Of a DNA stretch of 64,000 nt, positions 27,676-39,099 are shown piece by piece. A program made the position numbers and the translations under genes. The notes beneath the pieces are model-generated. The model saw nothing but the letters and a program-made list of their open reading frames with translations. It did not search any database and was not told where the DNA came from. Origin of the DNA: Neohoeflea coraliihabitans (GTDB lineage: Bacteria > Pseudomonadota > Alphaproteobacteria > Rhizobiales > Rhizobiaceae); the NCBI RefSeq assembly GCF_019334345.1, contig NZ_JAHWQX010000005.1, forward strand, positions 124,001 through 188,000, in the 5' to 3' direction. Within the stretch, counting starts at the first letter, position 1, and every line of letters begins with the position of its first letter.

Positions 27676-28941
27676 ATGCAGGAAATGAAGCTTCAAGAGC
27701 TCAAGAACAAGACGCCGACCGATCTGCTCGAATTCGCCGAATCGGTCGAGGTCGAGAATGCCAGCGTGATGCGCAAGCAGGAGCTGATGTTTGCGATTCT
27801 CAAGAAGCTGGCAGCGCAGGATGTCGAAATCATCGGCGAAGGCGTGGTCGAGGTTCTGCAGGATGGGTTCGGCTTCATGCGCTCGCCAACCGCCAATTAC
27901 CTGCCGGGACCGGATGATATCTATATCTCGCCTTCGCAGATCCGGCGGTTTTCGCTGAAGACCGGGGATACGGTCGAGGGACCGATTCGCGGACCGAAGG
28001 AGGGCGAGCGATATTTTGCCCTGCTGAAGGTTAACACCATCAATTTCGAGGGTCCGGAGAACATCCGGCACAAGGTGCATTTTGACAATCTGACGCCGCT
28101 TTATCCGAATGAGCGGTTCAAGATGGAACTGGACAACCCGACCACCAAGGACCTCTCCCCACGAGTCATCGACCTGGTGGCACCCCTCGGCAAGGGGCAA
28201 CGCGGCCTGATCGTCGCGCCGCCGCGAACCGGCAAGACGGTTCTGCTTCAGAATATTGCGCATTCGATCACCGCCAATCATCCCGAATGCTATCTTCTGG
28301 TCCTGCTGATCGATGAACGGCCGGAAGAAGTCACGGACATGCAGCGCTCGGTGAAGGGGGAGGTGATTTCCTCGACCTTCGACGAACCGGCGGTGCGGCA
28401 CGTGCAGGTCGCCGAGATGGTGATCGAGAAAGCCAAGAGGCTGGTGGAACATGGCCGTGACGTGGTCATCCTGCTGGATTCCATTACCCGTCTGGGCCGC
28501 GCCTATAACACCGTCGTGCCGTCTTCAGGGAAGGTGCTGACCGGCGGCGTGGATGCCAATGCGCTGCAGCGCCCGAAGCGGTTCTTTGGTGCCGCGCGCA
28601 ATATCGAGGAAGGCGGATCGCTGACCATCATCGCCACGGCCCTGATCGATACGGGCTCGCGCATGGATGAAGTGATCTTCGAAGAGTTCAAGGGTACCGG
28701 CAATTCCGAGATCGTTCTGGATCGCAAGGTGGCTGACAAGCGCATCTTCCCGTCGATGGATATCCTGAAGTCGGGCACCCGCAAGGAAGATCTGCTGATC
28801 CAGCGTCAGGACCTGCAGAAGATCTTTGTCCTGCGGCGTATCCTGGCGCCGATGGGAACCACGGACGCGATCGAGTTCCTGATCGACAAGTTGAAGCAGA
28901 CGAAGACCAACAGCGACTTCTTTGATTCGATGAACACCTGA
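27676..28941 (+). CDS. rho: Transcription termination factor Rho
   Basis: 421 residues, standard length. N-terminal RNA-binding domain ([20 protein letters not shown] and [20 protein letters not shown]), Walker [32 protein letters not shown], Walker [17 protein letters not shown], and the R-loop GTRKEDLL. The hexameric helicase ends untranslated transcripts. Position between hemJ and mnmE is the normal rhizobial origin order. Confidence 0.98.
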   Translation: MQEMKLQELKNKTPTDLLEFAESVEVENASVMRKQELMFAILKKLAAQDVEIIGEGVVEVLQDGFGFMRSPTANYLPGPDDIYISPSQIRRFSLKTGDTVEGPIRGPKEGERYFALLKVNTINFEGPENIRHKVHFDNLTPLYPNERFKMELDNPTTKDLSPRVIDLVAPLGKGQRGLIVAPPRTGKTVLLQNIAHSITANHPECYLLVLLIDERPEEVTDMQRSVKGEVISSTFDEPAVRHVQVAEMVIEKAKRLVEHGRDVVILLDSITRLGRAYNTVVPSSGKVLTGGVDANALQRPKRFFGAARNIEEGGSLTIIATALIDTGSRMDEVIFEEFKGTGNSEIVLDRKVADKRIFPSMDILKSGTRKEDLLIQRQDLQKIFVLRRILAPMGTTDAIEFLIDKLKQTKTNSDFFDSMNT

Positions 28942-28966
28942 TCATCCTTCCTGTGAGGAGCGATTC

Positions 28967-30295
28967 GTGTCCGAAACGATCTTCGCGTTGTCCTCTGGAC
29001 GTCCGCCGGCCGGCCTAGCTGTACTCCGGGTTTCCGGGCCCCGGACTCGATTCGTCATCGAAACGATCTATGGCTCGCTGCCCAAGCCGCGTAGAGCCAC
29101 GCTTGGGTCCTTCCGCGACATGGATGGCGGATTGCTGGATCGTGGCCTTCTGCTGTTCTTTCCCGGCCCGAATTCCTTCACCGGTGAGGATTGCTGCGAG
29201 TTTCATCTGCACGGTGGCCAAGCGGTAGTGCACCGATTTCTCGAGGTATTATCGGGTATCGAGGGCAGCCGCTCGGCATCAGCCGGGGAGTTTACCCGTC
29301 GTGCGTTCGGCAATGGCAAGCTTGATCTCACCGAGGTCGAGGGTTTGGCAGACCTGCTCGCGGCGGAAACAGAGATGCAGCGGCAGGCGGCGCTGGAGCA
29401 GGCTGGCGGGGAATTTCGCAAACAGTGCCAGGCGTGGATGGCGCAATTGACGCGGGCACGAGCTTCGATCGAGGCCGAGCTCGATTTCGCCGATGAAGAG
29501 GATATTCCAGGCTCTGTTTCCGATCGCATCTGGCCGGAACTCTTTTCGCTCCGGCAGGAATTGAACACGTTTCTCACTGGGACGCAGTGGGGCGAAATTG
29601 TACGTGACGGTTTCAAGGTCGCAATCATGGGGCCGCCGAATGCAGGCAAGTCGACCTTGTTGAACGCCTTGGCGGCGCGGGATGTAGCCATTGTTTCACA
29701 GGAGCCCGGAACAACACGGGATCTGATCGAGGTCCGGCTTTCCTTGGGTGGTTTCCTGGTCCTTCTGACAGACACAGCGGGGCTACGCGACGCCGCTGAT
29801 CCCATTGAGGCGGAAGGGGTCCGGCGATCACGCATCGCCGCGGAGGCGGCGGACCTGGTGCTGCTTGTTTCTGATGAAAATGAGACTCCGTCAGGCTCTA
29901 TTCAAGGCCTTGAGGCTTTGGCTCCAGCGAAGATCCTGCGCGTACGGAACAAATGCGATCTGTTGCCTGCGGAGGTCGGCCGGGATCAGTACGACGCATA
30001 TATCTCGGCGCGTAGTGGCGAAGGATTGGACCGTCTGGTCGATCGTATTCTGGACGAGGTTCGAAAACAGATGCCGAAGGGCGCGTTTGCCGGCGCAAAT
30101 CGTGTCCGCCACAAAGAGTTGCTTCAAACGGCGGTCTCGCGTATCGATGCCGCCCTAGAGGCGAAGGCAAACGGTCCGGAGATTGTCGGGTTCGAATTGC
30201 GGGAAGCCGCGCGTGCCATCGGACAGATTACCGGACAAGTCGGCGTGGAAGCCTTGCTCGGCGCAATATTTTCTGAGTTTTGCGTCGGCAAGTGA
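28967..30295 (+). CDS. mnmE: tRNA modification GTPase MnmE
   Basis: 442 residues. N-terminal folate-binding domain starts ETIFALSSGRPPAGLAVLRV; G domain has GPPNAGKSTLLNALAARD (G1), GTTRDLIEV (G2), DTAGLRD (G3) and NKCD (G4). It ends in FCVGK, the conserved CxGK tail. With MnmG it installs cmnm5 groups on U34. The TGA stop (30293-30295) is embedded in a parS site. Confidence 0.97.
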   Translation: MSETIFALSSGRPPAGLAVLRVSGPRTRFVIETIYGSLPKPRRATLGSFRDMDGGLLDRGLLLFFPGPNSFTGEDCCEFHLHGGQAVVHRFLEVLSGIEGSRSASAGEFTRRAFGNGKLDLTEVEGLADLLAAETEMQRQAALEQAGGEFRKQCQAWMAQLTRARASIEAELDFADEEDIPGSVSDRIWPELFSLRQELNTFLTGTQWGEIVRDGFKVAIMGPPNAGKSTLLNALAARDVAIVSQEPGTTRDLIEVRLSLGGFLVLLTDTAGLRDAADPIEAEGVRRSRIAAEAADLVLLVSDENETPSGSIQGLEALAPAKILRVRNKCDLLPAEVGRDQYDAYISARSGEGLDRLVDRILDEVRKQMPKGAFAGANRVRHKELLQTAVSRIDAALEAKANGPEIVGFELREAARAIGQITGQVGVEALLGAIFSEFCVGK

Positions 30296-30308
30296 TTCAC
30301 GTGAAACA
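30293..30308. promoter_or_regulatory. parS-like site 2 (mnmE stop)
   Basis: TGATTCACGTGAAACA differs from consensus parS at one position; its first three bases are the mnmE stop codon. Confidence 0.85.
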
Positions 30309-30333
30309 CAGGATTATGTCACGCCGCCCCGCG

Positions 30334-30349
30334 CGTCTCACGTGAAACA
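30334..30349. promoter_or_regulatory. parS-like site 3 (mnmE-mnmG gap)
   Basis: CGTCTCACGTGAAACA, two mismatches to consensus, 41 bp from site 2 and 31 bp before mnmG. Confidence 0.75.
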
Positions 30350-30379
30350 TTCGTCCGGTAGTCAGGGGAAAGCAAGTGC

Positions 30380-32275
30380 ATGGATGAGCTTATGTCCTAT
30401 GATGTGATCGTAATTGGCGGCGGCCATGCGGGCAGCGAAGCTGCGGCGGCAGCGGCGCGTTGTGGCGTGCGTACTGCCCTTATCACGCACAGTATCCAGA
30501 CGATCGGCGCGATGTCCTGCAATCCGGCGATTGGGGGTCTTGGTAAGGGACACCTCGTGCGGGAAATTGATGCACTCGACGGCATCATGGGTCGCGCAGC
30601 GGATGCGGCCGGCATCCAATTTCGCTTGCTGAACCGACGGAAGGGACCGGCAGTCAGGGGGCCGCGCACACAGGCGGATCGCAAGCTTTATCGCCGGGCG
30701 ATTTTGACTGCTCTTCAGTCTGAGCCCCTTCTCGATTTGGTGGCAGGGGAAGTTTCCGATCTGCTTCTGGATGGGGATGACGAAGTTAGAGGCGTCATTC
30801 TGGCCGACGGCCGGCGGCTGTCCGCGCCATCGGTGGTGGTGACCACTGGTACTTTTTTGCGCGGCATGATCCATGTGGGCGACCGAACTGTTCCAGCCGG
30901 CCGGGTCGGAGAAAAGCCGTCGGTGGGACTTGCCCAGACCCTTGATCGATGCGGGTTTCAGCTGGGTCGTTTGAAGACCGGCACACCGGCAAGGCTGATC
31001 GGAACCAGCATCGATTGGTCGAAGGTCAGCTGGCAGGAGGCTGACGCGGAGCCGGTGCCCTTCTCCTTTATGACGGAACGAATCAGGCAACCGCAAATTC
31101 GTTGCGGGATCACCCGCACAACCGGCGAGACCCATCGCATCATTGAAGAAAATCTAGCGAAATCCGCGGTGTATGGTGGCCGGATTTCGGGAGTCGGGCC
31201 GCGCTATTGCCCCTCGATCGAGGACAAGATCGTCCGCTTTGGCGAACGAGACGGCCATCAGATCTTCCTGGAACCGGAAGGGCTCGACGACGACACCATT
31301 TACCCGAACGGGATCTCGACGTCTCTTCCGGAAGATGTCCAGCTTGCCTTCCTGCGCAGTATTCCGGGCCTGGAGAATGTGCAGGTCAAGCAGTATGGCT
31401 ATGCCATCGAATACGACCATGTCGATCCGCGGGAGTTGAATAGCTCCTTGGAAACCCGCCGAGTGAGAGGCCTTTTCCTGGCGGGACAGATCAACGGGAC
31501 CACCGGCTATGAGGAGGCCGCCGGCCAAGGCCTGATTGCCGGATTGAACGCCGCCCGTCGCGCTCAAGACAGCTCTGAAGTCATATTCAGCAGGACGGAC
31601 TCCTACCTCGGTGTGATGGTCGACGATCTGACCACGCATGGGGTCAGCGAACCTTATCGGATGTTCACCTCGCGCGCGGAATATCGGCTGTCACTGCGCG
31701 CGGATAATGCGGATATGCGTCTAACGCCGCTTGGGGCAGCCCTCGGGTGTGTGCGCGCCGAACGATTGCAGCGTTTTGAACACTACGCAAGTGCGGTCAA
31801 GGTTTGCACGACTCGAGCAAAGGAGCTGCGTCTGTCGCCAAGTGAAGCGGCTTCGTTCGGTCTCAAACTGAACAAGGACGGCGTCCGGCGGTCGGCGTTT
31901 ACCCTTCTGTCCTATCCGGATATTCACCTGGAGCAGCTTGTGGAGATCTGGCCGGAGCTCGGATCGTTCGACTCGAAGGTTCTGGACGCGATGGCAATTG
32001 ATGCTGCCTATGCCGTCTATCTCGAACGGCAACGTCAGGATGCGGATGGGCTCCGCCGGGAGGAGAATCGGGTAATACCGCCTGATTTCGATTTTGCTGC
32101 ACTCGCGGGCTTGTCGAAAGAGTTGGCTGCCAAACTCGTGGCAGTGCAACCGGAATCGGTTGGACAAATGGAACGAATCGAAGGGATGACGCCGGCGGCG
32201 GTCAGCCTGGTCCTGGTCGCATTGAAGCGACATGCCCTTCTGAAGAGGCCGCTTGTCGGAGCCAATCATGCGTAA
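30380..32275 (+). CDS. mnmG: tRNA uridine-5-carboxymethylaminomethyl modification enzyme MnmG (GidA)
   Basis: 631 residues; an ATG at codon 5 ([20 protein letters not shown]) may be the true start. FAD Rossmann motif [10 protein letters not shown], conserved [40 protein letters not shown] and the C-terminal MnmE-binding helices with [11 protein letters not shown]. It works with MnmE and lies 84 bp downstream of it. Overlaps rsmG by 8 bp. Confidence 0.97.
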   Translation: MDELMSYDVIVIGGGHAGSEAAAAAARCGVRTALITHSIQTIGAMSCNPAIGGLGKGHLVREIDALDGIMGRAADAAGIQFRLLNRRKGPAVRGPRTQADRKLYRRAILTALQSEPLLDLVAGEVSDLLLDGDDEVRGVILADGRRLSAPSVVVTTGTFLRGMIHVGDRTVPAGRVGEKPSVGLAQTLDRCGFQLGRLKTGTPARLIGTSIDWSKVSWQEADAEPVPFSFMTERIRQPQIRCGITRTTGETHRIIEENLAKSAVYGGRISGVGPRYCPSIEDKIVRFGERDGHQIFLEPEGLDDDTIYPNGISTSLPEDVQLAFLRSIPGLENVQVKQYGYAIEYDHVDPRELNSSLETRRVRGLFLAGQINGTTGYEEAAGQGLIAGLNAARRAQDSSEVIFSRTDSYLGVMVDDLTTHGVSEPYRMFTSRAEYRLSLRADNADMRLTPLGAALGCVRAERLQRFEHYASAVKVCTTRAKELRLSPSEAASFGLKLNKDGVRRSAFTLLSYPDIHLEQLVEIWPELGSFDSKVLDAMAIDAAYAVYLERQRQDADGLRREENRVIPPDFDFAALAGLSKELAAKLVAVQPESVGQMERIEGMTPAAVSLVLVALKRHALLKRPLVGANHA

Positions 32276-32903
32276 TGCCGGCCAACGCTCTGCAGATTCC
32301 TCTTTTGTTTCACGTGAAACATTGGAACGTCTGGACATCTATGCCGAGCTTCTCAAAAAGTGGCAAGCCTCTATCAATCTGGTCTCCGCTGACACACTGG
32401 ATCAGCTTTGGGAGCGGCATTTTAAGGATTCCCTGCAGCTCGCAAAGCTCTGCCCGCAGCCCCTCAATTGGATCGATATGGGCAGCGGGGCCGGATTTCC
32501 CGGTTTGCCGATGGCGATCTGTCTGACCGAATTTGATCAGGGTTGGGTCCATCTGATTGAAAGCAACAATAAAAAGGCGGCATTCTTGCGGGCGGTTATT
32601 GCCGCAACCGGGGCACGGGCGTCGGTCCACGCCCAGAGGATTGAAGAGGCAGTGAGCCAGCTCGATGCGCCGGACGCCATTTCGGCACGCGCCCTCGCGC
32701 CGTTGCCCAATCTGTGCGCTCTAGCGGCCCCTTTTGCGGCCCGCCGCGCAGATCTGTCCTGCTGGTTTCATAAAGGCTTGGGATATCCGCAGGAAGTTGA
32801 AGCTGCGCGTAGGTTTTGGGAGTTCGATCTGGTAGAACATCCCTCAACAGTGCGTGACGGCGCAGCGATCCTGGAAATTACTCAGCTTGCACCGCGCCAG
32901 TGA
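32268..32903 (+). CDS. rsmG: 16S rRNA m7G527 methyltransferase RsmG (GidB)
   Basis: 211 residues from ATG 32268; a TTG five codons earlier is the alternative. Motifs: [23 protein letters not shown] motif [17 protein letters not shown], and [11 protein letters not shown]. It methylates G527 of 16S rRNA. Codons 13-18 contain a perfect parS palindrome encoding SFVSRET. The stop overlaps the possible GTG start of parA. Confidence 0.95.
   Translation: MRNAGQRSADSSFVSRETLERLDIYAELLKKWQASINLVSADTLDQLWERHFKDSLQLAKLCPQPLNWIDMGSGAGFPGLPMAICLTEFDQGWVHLIESNNKKAAFLRAVIAATGARASVHAQRIEEAVSQLDAPDAISARALAPLPNLCALAAPFAARRADLSCWFHKGLGYPQEVEAARRFWEFDLVEHPSTVRDGAAILEITQLAPRQ
32306..32321. promoter_or_regulatory. 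parS site 4, perfect consensus, inside rsmG
   Basis: TGTTTCACGTGAAACA, all 16 positions match the bacterial parS palindrome. It lies within the 5' coding part of rsmG, 590 bp before parA and 6.5 kb from oriC. Confidence 0.95.
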
Positions 32904-33709
32904 CCAAGCAAGGCTACAAGATGGCTGCCAACCGGATTATCACAATCGCAAATCAAAAAGGTGGGGTCGGGAAGACCACCACCGCGATCAATCTTGCCAC
33001 CTCCCTGGCCGCAATCGGCGAAGAGGTGCTGATCATTGACCTTGATCCACAGGGCAATGCCAGCACCGGGCTTGGCATCGATCGCCGGGATCGGAGCGTC
33101 TCAGCCTATGATCTCCTGGCCGGCGGGGCCAGCATCGCCGAGACCGCAATGGCCTCTGTCGTACCGCATCTGTCGATTGTCCCATCGACCATGGATCTTC
33201 TTGGCGTCGAAATGGAGATCGCCGGGCGGGAGGATCGCGTCTATCGCCTGAAGAAAGCCCTGAGCGGCGAGGATGCAGCCCGCTATTCCTATATCCTTGT
33301 CGATTGCCCGCCCTCCCTCAATCTTCTGACCATGAACGCCATGGCGGCCGCCCATTCGGTGCTTGTGCCGCTGCAATGCGAATTTTTCGCGCTTGAAGGC
33401 CTGAGTCAGCTTCTGGAGACGGTGAGCCAGGTGCGCGACACGGTCAATCCCGGCCTGGATATCCAGGGAATCGTTATGACTATGTATGATGCACGTAATA
33501 ATCTTGCGCAACAGGTTGTGGAAGACGTCCGCTCGCATCTCGGGGACAAGGTCTACCGGACCCTCATCCCGCGCAATGTGAGGGTGTCAGAGGCGCCGTC
33601 CTACGGCAAGCCGGCCATTCTCTACGACCTCAAATGCGCGGGGAGCCAAGCCTACCTGCAACTGGCTTCGGAAGTGATTCAAAGGGAACGCAGCCGCAAA
33701 GCGGCTTGA
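32900..33709 (+). CDS. parA: Chromosome-partitioning ATPase ParA
   Basis: Up to 269 residues from the GTG at 32900 that overlaps the rsmG stop; an ATG at 32921 (MAANRIITIANQKGGVGKTT) is a good alternative. Deviant Walker A QKGGVGKTT, switch I region DLDPQGNAST, Walker B ILVDCPPSL. It forms DNA-bound dimers that pull ParB-parS complexes towards the pole after origin firing. Immediately upstream of parB. Confidence 0.97.
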   Translation: MTKQGYKMAANRIITIANQKGGVGKTTTAINLATSLAAIGEEVLIIDLDPQGNASTGLGIDRRDRSVSAYDLLAGGASIAETAMASVVPHLSIVPSTMDLLGVEMEIAGREDRVYRLKKALSGEDAARYSYILVDCPPSLNLLTMNAMAAAHSVLVPLQCEFFALEGLSQLLETVSQVRDTVNPGLDIQGIVMTMYDARNNLAQQVVEDVRSHLGDKVYRTLIPRNVRVSEAPSYGKPAILYDLKCAGSQAYLQLASEVIQRERSRKAA

Positions 33710-33742
33710 TCCGATACAACATAAGTGGCGGTGGACCTCAAA

Positions 33743-34636
33743 ATGGCAGACGATCCTTCAAAAAAGCGTCTTGGGCGCGGCCTCGCCGCCCTGATCGGCG
33801 AAATAGACCAGCCGGCCAACGGGCCTGAAACGCCGGCAGGAGTGCGGGCCGACCGGCGGGTGCCGATCGAGCATGTGGCGCGCAATCCGCATAACCCCCG
33901 GCGTGCCTTCGAAAAAAGCGAACTTGAAGAACTGGCGGCCTCGATCCGCAAGCACGGAATCGTTCAGCCCGTCCTTGTACGCCCGGTCGACAATGGACGC
34001 TTCGAGATCATCGCGGGGGAACGGCGCTGGCGCGCCGCGCAGATGGCCGGGCTGATCGATATTCCCGTGCTGGTGCGGGACGTTGATGATCGGACAGCGC
34101 TGGAGATCGCCATTGTCGAGAACGTGCAGCGCTCCGATCTCAACCCCGTCGATGAGGCACTGGGCTACGAGCAACTGATCGCGCAATACAGCTATACGCA
34201 GAACGATCTCGGTGAGGTCATCGGGAAGAGCCGAAGCCATGTCGCCAACAGCCTTCGGCTTCTCAAATTGCCGCACGAGGTCCGTGAAATGGTGTCGATC
34301 GGCTCTCTGTCGGCCGGGCATGCCCGCGCGCTCGTCTCGACGCCGGATCCCTTCCGCCTGGCGCGAAAGATCGTTGCCGAAGGCCTTTCCGTCCGTGAAG
34401 CTGAAAAACTGGCGCAGGACGCCGTCGGCAACAGCACACCCGATTCTCCAAAGCCGCAAGCCGCGGCCGCCCCGGCCAAGGATGCGGACACGCTCGCCCT
34501 GGAGCGCAATCTGACTGATCTGCTCGGATTGAAGGTTCAAGTCAACCACAAGGGTCAGGGGGGGCAGCTGAAGGTTGACTATAAAAGCCTAGACCAGCTG
34601 GAGACGCTCTGTCGGCTTCTCGGCGCAGACCTTTAA
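33743..34636 (+). CDS. parB: Chromosome-partitioning protein ParB (CTPase)
   Basis: 297 residues from ATG 33743, preceded by GGTGGA; a GTG six codons earlier is less likely. N-terminal ParA-activating KKRLGRGLAALIGE; CTP-binding region with HNPRRAF and the arginine patch AGERRWRAAQMAG; HTH QNDLGEVIGKSRSHVANSLR for parS; C-terminal dimer domain. It loads at parS and slides along DNA as a clamp. Four parS-like sites lie within 6.5 kb. Confidence 0.97.
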   Translation: MADDPSKKRLGRGLAALIGEIDQPANGPETPAGVRADRRVPIEHVARNPHNPRRAFEKSELEELAASIRKHGIVQPVLVRPVDNGRFEIIAGERRWRAAQMAGLIDIPVLVRDVDDRTALEIAIVENVQRSDLNPVDEALGYEQLIAQYSYTQNDLGEVIGKSRSHVANSLRLLKLPHEVREMVSIGSLSAGHARALVSTPDPFRLARKIVAEGLSVREAEKLAQDAVGNSTPDSPKPQAAAAPAKDADTLALERNLTDLLGLKVQVNHKGQGGQLKVDYKSLDQLETLCRLLGADL

Positions 34637-34701
34637 GGCGCCGGCGCTCATCGCCCTGGACGTCTGCAGGACAGGCCCAGCGGCCCATGCGTCCCCTCAG
34701 G

Positions 34702-35751
34702 TCAATTGCGCCGGCTGTTCAATTTTCGCGAAATGAGGCATGTGCGCATCAGCGCATTTCGCGCCAGCGAAAATTCGATAGCCGGCTTACTACGTGTCTC
34801 GTAGACCGCCCGGTTAAGGCGGACAAGTTCACTGCGCAGGCTGTGTGACGTCCAGTTGCGCAATGCTCTTTCAAAGATCGGCTTGCGTTTGAAGTGCACG
34901 GCCCGGCCGCGGCTGCTCATCACCGCCGACAGCGGCCGGCCCTCGGTTTCCATCTCGCCGCGCATCAGGTCCATCAGGGTTAGTTGCTGAATGGTTCCGC
35001 GCAGTGCGAGGAAGACCGCGATCTTCGACTTTTCAATGCGATCAAGGGCCATGTCGAGACGGCCGATCTCGCCGGCGAGGACGGCATCCACGGCATCGTC
35101 CACGGATAGCGCGGCTACATCACCCATCGCGGCGAAAACGTCGTCATCGCTGACCATCTCCGTCCCGTGACAATACAAGGCAAGCTTTTGCAGCTCCTTG
35201 CGGCTGGCGAGCCGATCGCCGCCGAGAAGGGTGGTCAGGCGCTGGCGCGCCTCGCCGCTGACCGATAGCCCTGCGGCGCCCAACTCCTCGTCGATCAGCG
35301 CCTGGACCGCAGCCGCGTCGTCACTGTAGCAGGGAATGGCAACCATGTTGCGCGCAGCAGCCACCGCCTTGCGCAATCCTCCGGTTTTCTTGAGATCGCC
35401 GGCTTCCGCGATCAGTTTCGTGGTGCCGAGATCCGATTGCGCCAGGGCGTTGAAAGCGTCGACAATGCTGCGATCGTTGCCGGCATTCTTCAGCCAGACA
35501 AGGCGGTCTCCGCCAAACAGGCTGATTGCCTGCATCTCGTCCAGCAGCCGCGCCGGATCAGCAGAGATCTCGGAGGCCTCAAGGCGGACGACCGCGAAAT
35601 CGTCCTTCAGATCTATACCGGTGCGGGCAGCGAGCTGCGCCGCACGTTCGGAGACGAGGCCTCGATCGGGACCAAAAACCAAAGCGACAGGATAGGGATT
35701 GGCGGCGCGCCGCGCAAATGATGCAAATTCATGCGCTTTGATTTCGACCAT
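34702..35751 (-). CDS. holA: DNA polymerase III delta subunit
   Basis: 349 residues. It begins MVEIKAHEFASFARRAANPY and shows the delta features VALVFGPDRGLVSERAAQLA, LFGGDRLVWLKNAGND and LGGDRLASRKELQKLALYC. It is the wrench of the clamp loader that opens the beta ring. It is 14 bp downstream of lptE and convergent with parB. Confidence 0.94.
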   Translation of the reverse strand: MVEIKAHEFASFARRAANPYPVALVFGPDRGLVSERAAQLAARTGIDLKDDFAVVRLEASEISADPARLLDEMQAISLFGGDRLVWLKNAGNDRSIVDAFNALAQSDLGTTKLIAEAGDLKKTGGLRKAVAAARNMVAIPCYSDDAAAVQALIDEELGAAGLSVSGEARQRLTTLLGGDRLASRKELQKLALYCHGTEMVSDDDVFAAMGDVAALSVDDAVDAVLAGEIGRLDMALDRIEKSKIAVFLALRGTIQQLTLMDLMRGEMETEGRPLSAVMSSRGRAVHFKRKPIFERALRNWTSHSLRSELVRLNRAVYETRSKPAIEFSLARNALMRTCLISRKLNSRRN

Positions 35752-35765
35752 GATGGTGGCGGCCG

Positions 35766-36281
35766 CTAACGGCCAAGTGCTGCAAGCTTGCCTGAAATCT
35801 CGGCCTTGATGAAGGCGGCAGCCTCGCGGGAGGCCCGGTCCTCAGCATCGCGCAGGGCGCGGCGCTCACCAAACTCCTGGTCCGGGTTGTCGAATTCCGC
35901 ACTGGCCTTGCGCGATCCGGAGATGAGGGCTGTGTCCTCAGCGAGAGCGAAGAGTTGGTATTGAACCGTAACCACCACGCGGGCGGCAGTGAACTCATCA
36001 CTGGATCCGGCACGCAGCACGCCCTGCAATTGGGATGTCGCGTCCAGTTCGAGGCGGTATTGCGGATCGACCGGTGCGCCGGCGCCATCGTTGAAGGCGA
36101 AAATCAACTCGTTGCGTACGCGTTGCTCGACCCGGTTTTCGGCCTCGGCAATGGCGATTGCGTGCCTGGTCCCGTCACCGTCGGCATAGAGAGGGCGAAC
36201 CTGGCACCCGGCCAGCGGCAGAACCACAAGGGCGAGGGCGAGTGCAAGAGATGTACGGATTTGCGGCCTAGATGACGACAT
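35766..36281 (-). CDS. lptE: LPS-assembly lipoprotein LptE
   Basis: 171 residues from ATG 36279-36281. The signal peptide ends in a lipobox LAGC near residue 25 ([20 protein letters not shown]), so the mature protein is an outer-membrane lipoprotein. The remainder matches the LptE family in layout (RPLYAD after the lipid Cys, then a beta/alpha domain). It plugs LptD for lipopolysaccharide export. The start overlaps the leuS end by 14 bp; the order leuS-lptE-holA is conserved in alphaproteobacteria. Confidence 0.9.
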   Translation of the reverse strand: MSSSRPQIRTSLALALALVVLPLAGCQVRPLYADGDGTRHAIAIAEAENRVEQRVRNELIFAFNDGAGAPVDPQYRLELDATSQLQGVLRAGSSDEFTAARVVVTVQYQLFALAEDTALISGSRKASAEFDNPDQEFGERRALRDAEDRASREAAAFIKAEISGKLAALGR

Positions 36282-38880
36282 TGACGATCCTCTTCGGGAC
36301 GATGATGACCTTTTTAGGCTGTTTTCCATCGAGCGCAAGGCATACCGCGTCGAGTGCCAGCACCGCCGCCTCGATTTCTTCCGGCCCTGCGCTGGCTTCG
36401 ATCGCGAGATCAGCCCGCTTCTTGCCATTGATCTGAACAGGCAAGTGCAAGAGATCTTCAGCAATCAACGTTTCATCGTGCGCTGGCCAGGGTTCCAAGG
36501 CGATCATTGTCGACTTGCCGATCAGCCGCCAGCATTCCTCGGCAAAATGCGGCATCATCGGCGCAAGGATGCGCAGCAAATATTCGCAGGCCTGTTTGAC
36601 AGCCGCTTGCATCTCGGGCGTCGCGCGCCCGGCCCTCACCTCGCTCAAGGGCGCCGCCAGGGCATTGACCAGTTCGTAGATGCGGGCAACCGCCTTGTTG
36701 AAGGCGAGCTTTTCGATATCGGTTGCCACGGCGCTGACGGTCTTGTGCGCAAGGCGCGAAAGATCGCCGGCGGCGCCTTGATCGGCCGCGCCGGCCTGGA
36801 TGGCGGCCAATTGCGATGCGCTCTCGCCAAGCAGGCGCCAGATCTTCTGAACGAAGCGGTGGGCGCCCTCGACACCTGCAGCCGTCCAGATGACATCCCG
36901 TTCGGGAGGCGAGTCCGAGAGCATGAAAAAGCGCGCCGTATCGGCGCCATAGGTGGCGATGATGTCATCCGGATCGACAACGTTCTTCTTCGACTTCGAC
37001 ATCTTTTCGATGGCGCCGATGCGCACTGGTTCGCCGGTGCCAATGCGTTCGGCGGAACGGCCACCCTCCTTCTCGGAGATGTTGATTTCGGTTGGCGCCA
37101 GCCATTCGGGACGGCCATCTCTGTCAATCTGATAGGTCTCGTGAACCACCATCCCTTGCGTGAACATGCCGCGAAACGGCTCCTTCAGGTCGAGGTGGCC
37201 GGTTGCCTGCATGCCGCGGGTGAAGAAGCGCGAGTAGAGCAGATGCAGAATCGCGTGCTCAACCCCGCCGATATACAGATCGACCGGCAGCCAGGCATTG
37301 GCCGTCGCCGGAAGGGTCGGCGTGTCGGCACGCGGCGCTGTGAAGCGGGCGAAATACCAGGAGGAATCGACGAAGGTGTCCATGGTATCGGTTTCACGGC
37401 GCGCCTCTTTGCCACAGACGGGACATGGGACGTTGCGCCAGGTGGGATGCCGGTCGAGCGGATTGCCCGGCTTGTCAAAGAGGACGTCATCGGGCAGCCG
37501 GACTGGCAGATCGGATTTGGGCACGGGAACAACGCCGCAATCATCGCAATGGATGACGGGGATCGGACACCCCCAGTAGCGCTGACGTGAGATGCCCCAG
37601 TCGCGCAGGCGAAAGTTGGTTTCCGCCACAGCCAGACCCTTGCCGGCAAGGATCTCGATCGCCTTTTCGATCGCCGCGTCCTTGCGCAAGCCGGACAAAG
37701 GCCCGGAATTGATCAGCACGCCGTCATCGACAAAGGCGGTATCGCTGACGGCAACCGGCTGGTCGGGTGCGTCGAGCGGTGCCAGGACCGGAGTCACCTC
37801 GAGACCGTATTTGCGGGCGAATTCGAGGTCCCGCTGATCGTGGGCAGGACAACCGAAGACAGCCCCGGTCCCGTAGTCCATGAGCACGAAGTTGGCGGCA
37901 TAGACCGGCAGTTGCTTGCCTTCAATAAACGGATGCGCGACGGTGAGACCAAGGTCGAAGCCGCGCTTCTCGGCCTTTTCGACTTCGGCGGCCGATGTTC
38001 CCAGCTTTCGACACTCGGCGATAAACTCGCGCAGTTCAGGCACGCTTTCGGCCCGTTCAAGCGCCACGGGATGTTCGGCGGAGATTGCGAGAAAGGAGGC
38101 GCCATAAAGCGTATCCGGCCGGGTGGAAAAGCAAACGATGGAATCGGCAGTGCCATCCTGGCGTTCAACCAGCGGGAAGGTTACGCGGGCGCCGCGCGAC
38201 CGGCCGATCCAGTTGCGCTGCATCAGGCGGACCTTTTCCGGCCAGCCGTCGAGCTCGTCGAGGGATTCGAGAAGGTCGGTTGCATATTCGGTGATGCGGA
38301 AAAACCATTGCACCAGCTCTCGCTGTTCAACGACGGCACCCGATCGCCAGCCGCGGCCGTTTTCAACCTGTTCGTTGGCAAGGACCGTCATGTCGACCGG
38401 ATCCCAGTTGACCTTCGATTTGCGGCGGTAAACGAGGCCGGCCTCGAGGAAATCAAGGAAGAGGGCCTGTTGCTGGTGGTAATATTCGACATCGCAGGTG
38501 GCGAATTCGCGCGACCAGTCGAGCGATAGTCCCATCGACTTGAGCTGACGACGCATCGTGTCGATGTTGGAATAGGTCCAGCCCTTCGGATGCGTGTTGT
38601 TGTCGCGCGCGGCGTTTTCCGCCGGCATGCCGAACGCGTCCCAGCCCATGGGATGCAAGACATTGTAGCCCTTGGCGCGGCGGTAGCGGGCGACGACATC
38701 GCCCATGGCATAGTTGCGCACATGCCCCATGTGAATGCGCCCCGAGGGATAGGGGAACATCTCGAGCATATAATACTTTGGCTTCGGATCGTCATTGTCG
38801 ATCTCGAAAATGCGCGCCTCGTCCCACGCCTTTTGCCAGCGCGGTTCCACTTCCCGCGGATTGTAGCGTTCAATTGCCAT
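36268..38880 (-). CDS. leuS: Leucyl-tRNA synthetase
   Basis: 870 residues from ATG 38878-38880 ([20 protein letters not shown]). Class I motifs HMGH (50-53 in [10 protein letters not shown]) and KMSKSKKN are present, with the editing domain between and the anticodon domain at the C-terminus. Upstream in-frame codons to 38976 lack homology and are excluded. First gene of leuS-lptE-holA. Confidence 0.97.
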   Translation of the reverse strand: MAIERYNPREVEPRWQKAWDEARIFEIDNDDPKPKYYMLEMFPYPSGRIHMGHVRNYAMGDVVARYRRAKGYNVLHPMGWDAFGMPAENAARDNNTHPKGWTYSNIDTMRRQLKSMGLSLDWSREFATCDVEYYHQQQALFLDFLEAGLVYRRKSKVNWDPVDMTVLANEQVENGRGWRSGAVVEQRELVQWFFRITEYATDLLESLDELDGWPEKVRLMQRNWIGRSRGARVTFPLVERQDGTADSIVCFSTRPDTLYGASFLAISAEHPVALERAESVPELREFIAECRKLGTSAAEVEKAEKRGFDLGLTVAHPFIEGKQLPVYAANFVLMDYGTGAVFGCPAHDQRDLEFARKYGLEVTPVLAPLDAPDQPVAVSDTAFVDDGVLINSGPLSGLRKDAAIEKAIEILAGKGLAVAETNFRLRDWGISRQRYWGCPIPVIHCDDCGVVPVPKSDLPVRLPDDVLFDKPGNPLDRHPTWRNVPCPVCGKEARRETDTMDTFVDSSWYFARFTAPRADTPTLPATANAWLPVDLYIGGVEHAILHLLYSRFFTRGMQATGHLDLKEPFRGMFTQGMVVHETYQIDRDGRPEWLAPTEINISEKEGGRSAERIGTGEPVRIGAIEKMSKSKKNVVDPDDIIATYGADTARFFMLSDSPPERDVIWTAAGVEGAHRFVQKIWRLLGESASQLAAIQAGAADQGAAGDLSRLAHKTVSAVATDIEKLAFNKAVARIYELVNALAAPLSEVRAGRATPEMQAAVKQACEYLLRILAPMMPHFAEECWRLIGKSTMIALEPWPAHDETLIAEDLLHLPVQINGKKRADLAIEASAGPEEIEAAVLALDAVCLALDGKQPKKVIIVPKRIVNVVI

Positions 38881-39099
38881 ATCGATATTTCCACAAAAGG
38901 GTCGGATTGCGAGGGGACCTTCACCATGAAACAGCGGTAGCGTCAACCGCGCTGCGCACTGCTGCCGGCAGGGCACGAAGGCGGGCTGGGCTCGGCCAGC
39001 CTCATGGCTTGCATGGCTGGACCGCGCCGTGCGCCGACGTTTGATCTTTGCCGAGTGCCGGCGGCTGCGCTATGCAAAGGCGAACAAAGGGAGTCCCGA

